The position numbers and the translations under genes were made by a program. Below are positions 23,048 to 24,914 of a stretch of 24,914 nucleotides of DNA, piece by piece (the first letter of the stretch is position 1; every line of letters begins with the position of its first letter). Origin of the DNA: an uncultured bacterium (GTDB taxonomy: Bacteria; Cyanobacteriota; Vampirovibrionia; Gastranaerophilales; Gastranaerophilaceae); assembly GCA_900553205.1 (NCBI GenBank), contig USCK01000010.1:1-24914 (forward strand). Direction: 5' to 3'. A model generated the notes under the pieces. It did not search any database. It was not told where the DNA came from and saw only the letters and a program-made list of their open reading frames with translations.

Positions 23048-23053
23048 CATAAT
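23048..23053 (+). promoter_or_regulatory. Weak candidate -10 box for the ssb operon
   Basis: CATAAT 36 bases before the ATG of ssb. The only TTGA-like -35 (TTGAGC, 23022-23027) is 20 bases upstream, too far for a standard promoter. The remainder of the 169-base divergent gap (22921-23089) shows nothing stronger than a 10-bp ATACATGTAT palindrome at 22936-22945. Confidence 0.25.
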
Positions 23054-23089
23054 AAAATAAAGATATAGATAATTGGGAGTTAATAATAT

Positions 23090-23416
23090 ATGAATAGTAC
23101 AGTTGTAGTTGGTAGAGCCGGTCAAGACGCAGAAATCAAATATTTTGAATCCGGCAAAATCAGAACGACATTTTCTCTTGCGGTAAACAGATGGGACAGC
23201 AAAACTAAATCAGAAGTTACAGACTGGTTTAATATTGATGTTTGGGATAAACAAGCAGAGTTTGCAGGTGAATACATTAAAAAAGGTCGTCTTGTAGCTG
23301 TTGATGGTCGTATCCAATCTAACAAATGGAAAGATGCTTCAGGCGAAGAAAGAGAACGTTACTTAATTGTAGCAAACAATGTAAGACTTTTAGGTTCAAA
23401 GCGAGACGCTGAATAA
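23090..23416 (+). CDS. ssb: Single-stranded DNA-binding protein lacking the acidic tail
   Basis: An OB-fold protein that coats single-stranded DNA. The standard SSB core is visible: VVVGRAGQDAEIKYFESGK (5-23), TFSLAVNRW (27-35), DWFNIDVWDKQAEFAGEYI (45-63), GRLVAVDGRI (66-75) and the C-terminal strand ending NNVRLLGS. At 108 residues it stops right after the OB fold. The flexible linker and acidic DDDIPF-type tip that recruit replication and repair proteins are absent; it ends GSKRDAE. GGGAG precedes the ATG. The stop and the next start share a base (TAATG), tying it to a DUF1537 kinase gene. It could be the main SSB of a tail-less lineage or a specialised paralogue. Confidence 0.9.
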   Translation: MNSTVVVGRAGQDAEIKYFESGKIRTTFSLAVNRWDSKTKSEVTDWFNIDVWDKQAEFAGEYIKKGRLVAVDGRIQSNKWKDASGEERERYLIVANNVRLLGSKRDAE

Positions 23417-24723
23417 TGATATTTGCAAATCAAATTGGTATTATTGCTGATGATTTAACCGGCGCAAATGACACAGCTTTACAGTTCAAAAAACGTGGAG
23501 CTGTTACTCGTATATTATTGGATTACAATAATATCAGCCAAACCTCTACAGAGATGTGCGTATGGGCTTCATCAACAGAATCAAGAAATATTTCACCTGA
23601 AGAAGCAGCAAAAAAAGTAGAAACAGCAGTTAAATCAATTTCTACTTCTCTTAATATTGAGCATTTTTATAAAAAAATTGATTCTACAGTCAGAGGCAAT
23701 ATTGCAATAGAAACTCTTACAATGTTGAAAGCCTTGGATATGGACGCTTCTGTTATTATTCCTGCATTTCCTTCAGAAGGCAGAATTACTGTCGGTGGAT
23801 ACCATTTATTGAAAGGTGTTCCTATCGGTAGAACAGAAATGGCAAAGGACCCTCATTCACCAATAATAGAATCACATGTGCCTACTTTATTGAAAAATCA
23901 ACTCGGTGAAAAGGGTGATTTGGTTGCACATATCGATTTAAAAACTGTTATGAATGGTGCAGGGCCTATATTGATGAAGATAAATGAACTTGTGAAACAA
24001 GAGAAAAAACTTCTTGTCGCTGATGCAACATCAATAGTTGATATTGAACAAATTATTTTGGCTATTAACAAATCAGGATTTAATATCTTACCGACAGGTA
24101 CTGCTGCAGCTGCAACAGTTTTATCTTCTATTTGGTTGCCTGATGAAAATGATTACATACCTTATGTAATCCCAAAACTGCCTAAATTGATTATTTCAGG
24201 TTCTGCAACGGCAATTAACAGTAACCAAATTGAGAAATTTAAAAATAGTGACGATTCAGAAGATGTTTATGAAATTGCACTGACTCAAAAGAATATTATA
24301 GAAGGCGTTTCAGATGATATGGTTACAAACATTCTTGCGAATCTAAAACAAGATAATACGGTGCTTGTTCATTCTTCATACCTTGTTGATAATTTTGACG
24401 GTTTTTCTGATGATTCACTTAATGCAGAACTGACAAAAACAAAGTTTGCAAGTAAAATAACAGACTTTTTAGCAGAATTAACAAAACGGGTTACAGAAGC
24501 TAAACAAGTATTATTACTTACTCTTGGTGGTGAAACCTCTTATAAGTGTTGTGCAGCAATAAACGCTATGGAATTAAAACTTTTGGCAGAAGTTGCACCT
24601 GCAATAGCACTATGTATTGATACAAACGGCAGATTAATTATCACCAAATCAGGTAATCTCGGCAACTCAAACACCTTGATTGATATTATAAGATATGTAA
24701 AACGTCATGAACAACATTTATAA
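23416..24723 (+). CDS. DUF1537 four-carbon acid sugar kinase
   Basis: Likely phosphorylates a C4 sugar acid such as D-threonate or D-erythronate at the 4-position. The N-terminal block is IGIIADDLTGANDT (7-20). KKIDSTVRGN (86-95) is the family's conserved substrate-side motif. The C-terminal nucleotide-binding domain has GGETS (371-375, usually GGDT) and KSGNLG (411-416). Length (435) is normal. Translation starts on the last base of the ssb stop, and the PdxA-family gene begins 17 bases before its end. The DUF1537-PdxA pair is the established gene context for acid-sugar kinase plus 4-phosphate dehydrogenase pathways. The exact substrate is not decidable from the sequence alone. No aldolase or transporter gene is seen in the window. 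Confidence 0.88.
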   Translation: MIFANQIGIIADDLTGANDTALQFKKRGAVTRILLDYNNISQTSTEMCVWASSTESRNISPEEAAKKVETAVKSISTSLNIEHFYKKIDSTVRGNIAIETLTMLKALDMDASVIIPAFPSEGRITVGGYHLLKGVPIGRTEMAKDPHSPIIESHVPTLLKNQLGEKGDLVAHIDLKTVMNGAGPILMKINELVKQEKKLLVADATSIVDIEQIILAINKSGFNILPTGTAAAATVLSSIWLPDENDYIPYVIPKLPKLIISGSATAINSNQIEKFKNSDDSEDVYEIALTQKNIIEGVSDDMVTNILANLKQDNTVLVHSSYLVDNFDGFSDDSLNAELTKTKFASKITDFLAELTKRVTEAKQVLLLTLGGETSYKCCAAINAMELKLLAEVAPAIALCIDTNGRLIITKSGNLGNSNTLIDIIRYVKRHEQHL

Positions 24724-24914
24724 TCACAAAATTGCAATTACAACAGGTGATGTAAACGGTATTGGGGCTGAAATAACAATTAAAGCTCTTAACACTCTTG
24801 ATTTATCACCCAATGATGTTGTTATTGTTTCTAATCCTAAAATATTAGATTTTTACGGAAAACTAAACAAGGATTATGAGATAATAAATATACCTTTTGA
24901 AGGTGATATCACCC
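24707..24914 (+). CDS. PdxA-family 4-phosphate dehydrogenase, cut by the window end
   Basis: The frame opens at ATG 24707 inside the kinase gene (17-base overlap) and runs to the end of the window, 69 codons. The N-terminus IAITTGDVNGIGAEI (9-23) is the PdxA signature (compare T-x-GD-x-x-GIG-x-E). In this context it is probably the PdxA2 role, oxidising the C4 acid 4-phosphate with NAD and decarboxylating it. The alternative is true PdxA (4-hydroxythreonine-4-phosphate dehydrogenase) of vitamin B6 synthesis. The catalytic metal-binding His residues lie outside the window. Confidence 0.85.
   Translation, partial: MNNIYNHKIAITTGDVNGIGAEITIKALNTLDLSPNDVVIVSNPKILDFYGKLNKDYEIINIPFEGDIT

Overview
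The window is AT-rich chromosomal DNA with densely packed housekeeping genes and no tRNA, rRNA, IS element, prophage or CRISPR array that I can see. The most likely source is an anaerobic, gut-type relative of cyanobacteria (Vampirovibrionia/Melainabacteria, order Gastranaerophilales). I infer this from the AT-rich codon use, a rubrerythrin, a murC-murB-ddl-ftsQ run, and several lineage-type proteins with short N-terminal 'NFK/SFK' and 'DTF/DSV' motifs. That assignment rests on recognising protein style, not on a search. TGA acts as a normal stop codon.

Layout. 1-558: 3' part of a gluzincin-like metalloprotease gene. 561-3310 (-): a large phosphohexomutase followed by coaD, with a 4-base stop/start overlap. 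3400-4739 (+): two tandem PlsC-type acyltransferases. 4740-5019: non-coding, with two oppositely oriented hairpin repeats, an ATATG tandem repeat and a G-rich tract. 5020-5931: a membrane-anchored HExxH protein. 6039-6314: a small HEAT-like protein with a strong terminator. 6371-6488: a composite palindromic extragenic repeat. 6489-9449 (-): an MnmC-type methyltransferase overlapping an FAD oxidoreductase, then a rubrerythrin. 9450-9665: non-coding, with three copies of an ~20-bp TATATATCGA repeat. 9666-12797 (-): xerC/D-type recombinase and a bifunctional Rel/SpoT.

12855-19963 (+) is a long co-directional block. It starts with cell-wall and division genes (murC, murB, ddl, ftsQ), followed by ffh, ndk and tgt. 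The last, at 20048-21928, encodes a 626-residue protein of unknown function. It converges with and overlaps a two-gene operon on the other strand (21918-22920) encoding a cytosolic protein and a Cys-motif membrane protein, both unknown. 23090-24914 (+) is a tightly coupled trio: a tail-less SSB, a DUF1537 four-carbon acid sugar kinase and the start of a PdxA-family dehydrogenase.

How the genes fit together: MurC, MurB and Ddl make the UDP-MurNAc-peptide precursor and FtsQ places wall synthesis at the septum. Ffh targets membrane proteins. Rel/SpoT sets (p)ppGpp. DUF1537 plus PdxA suggests phosphorylation and oxidation of a C4 sugar acid. The parts most worth a second look are the repeat array before the methyltransferase, the ATATG/G-tract region, the split-MnmC-like pair, apparent leaderless starts, the tail-less SSB operon, and the unknown genes at 20048-22920. 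I see no complete new defence or mobile system.
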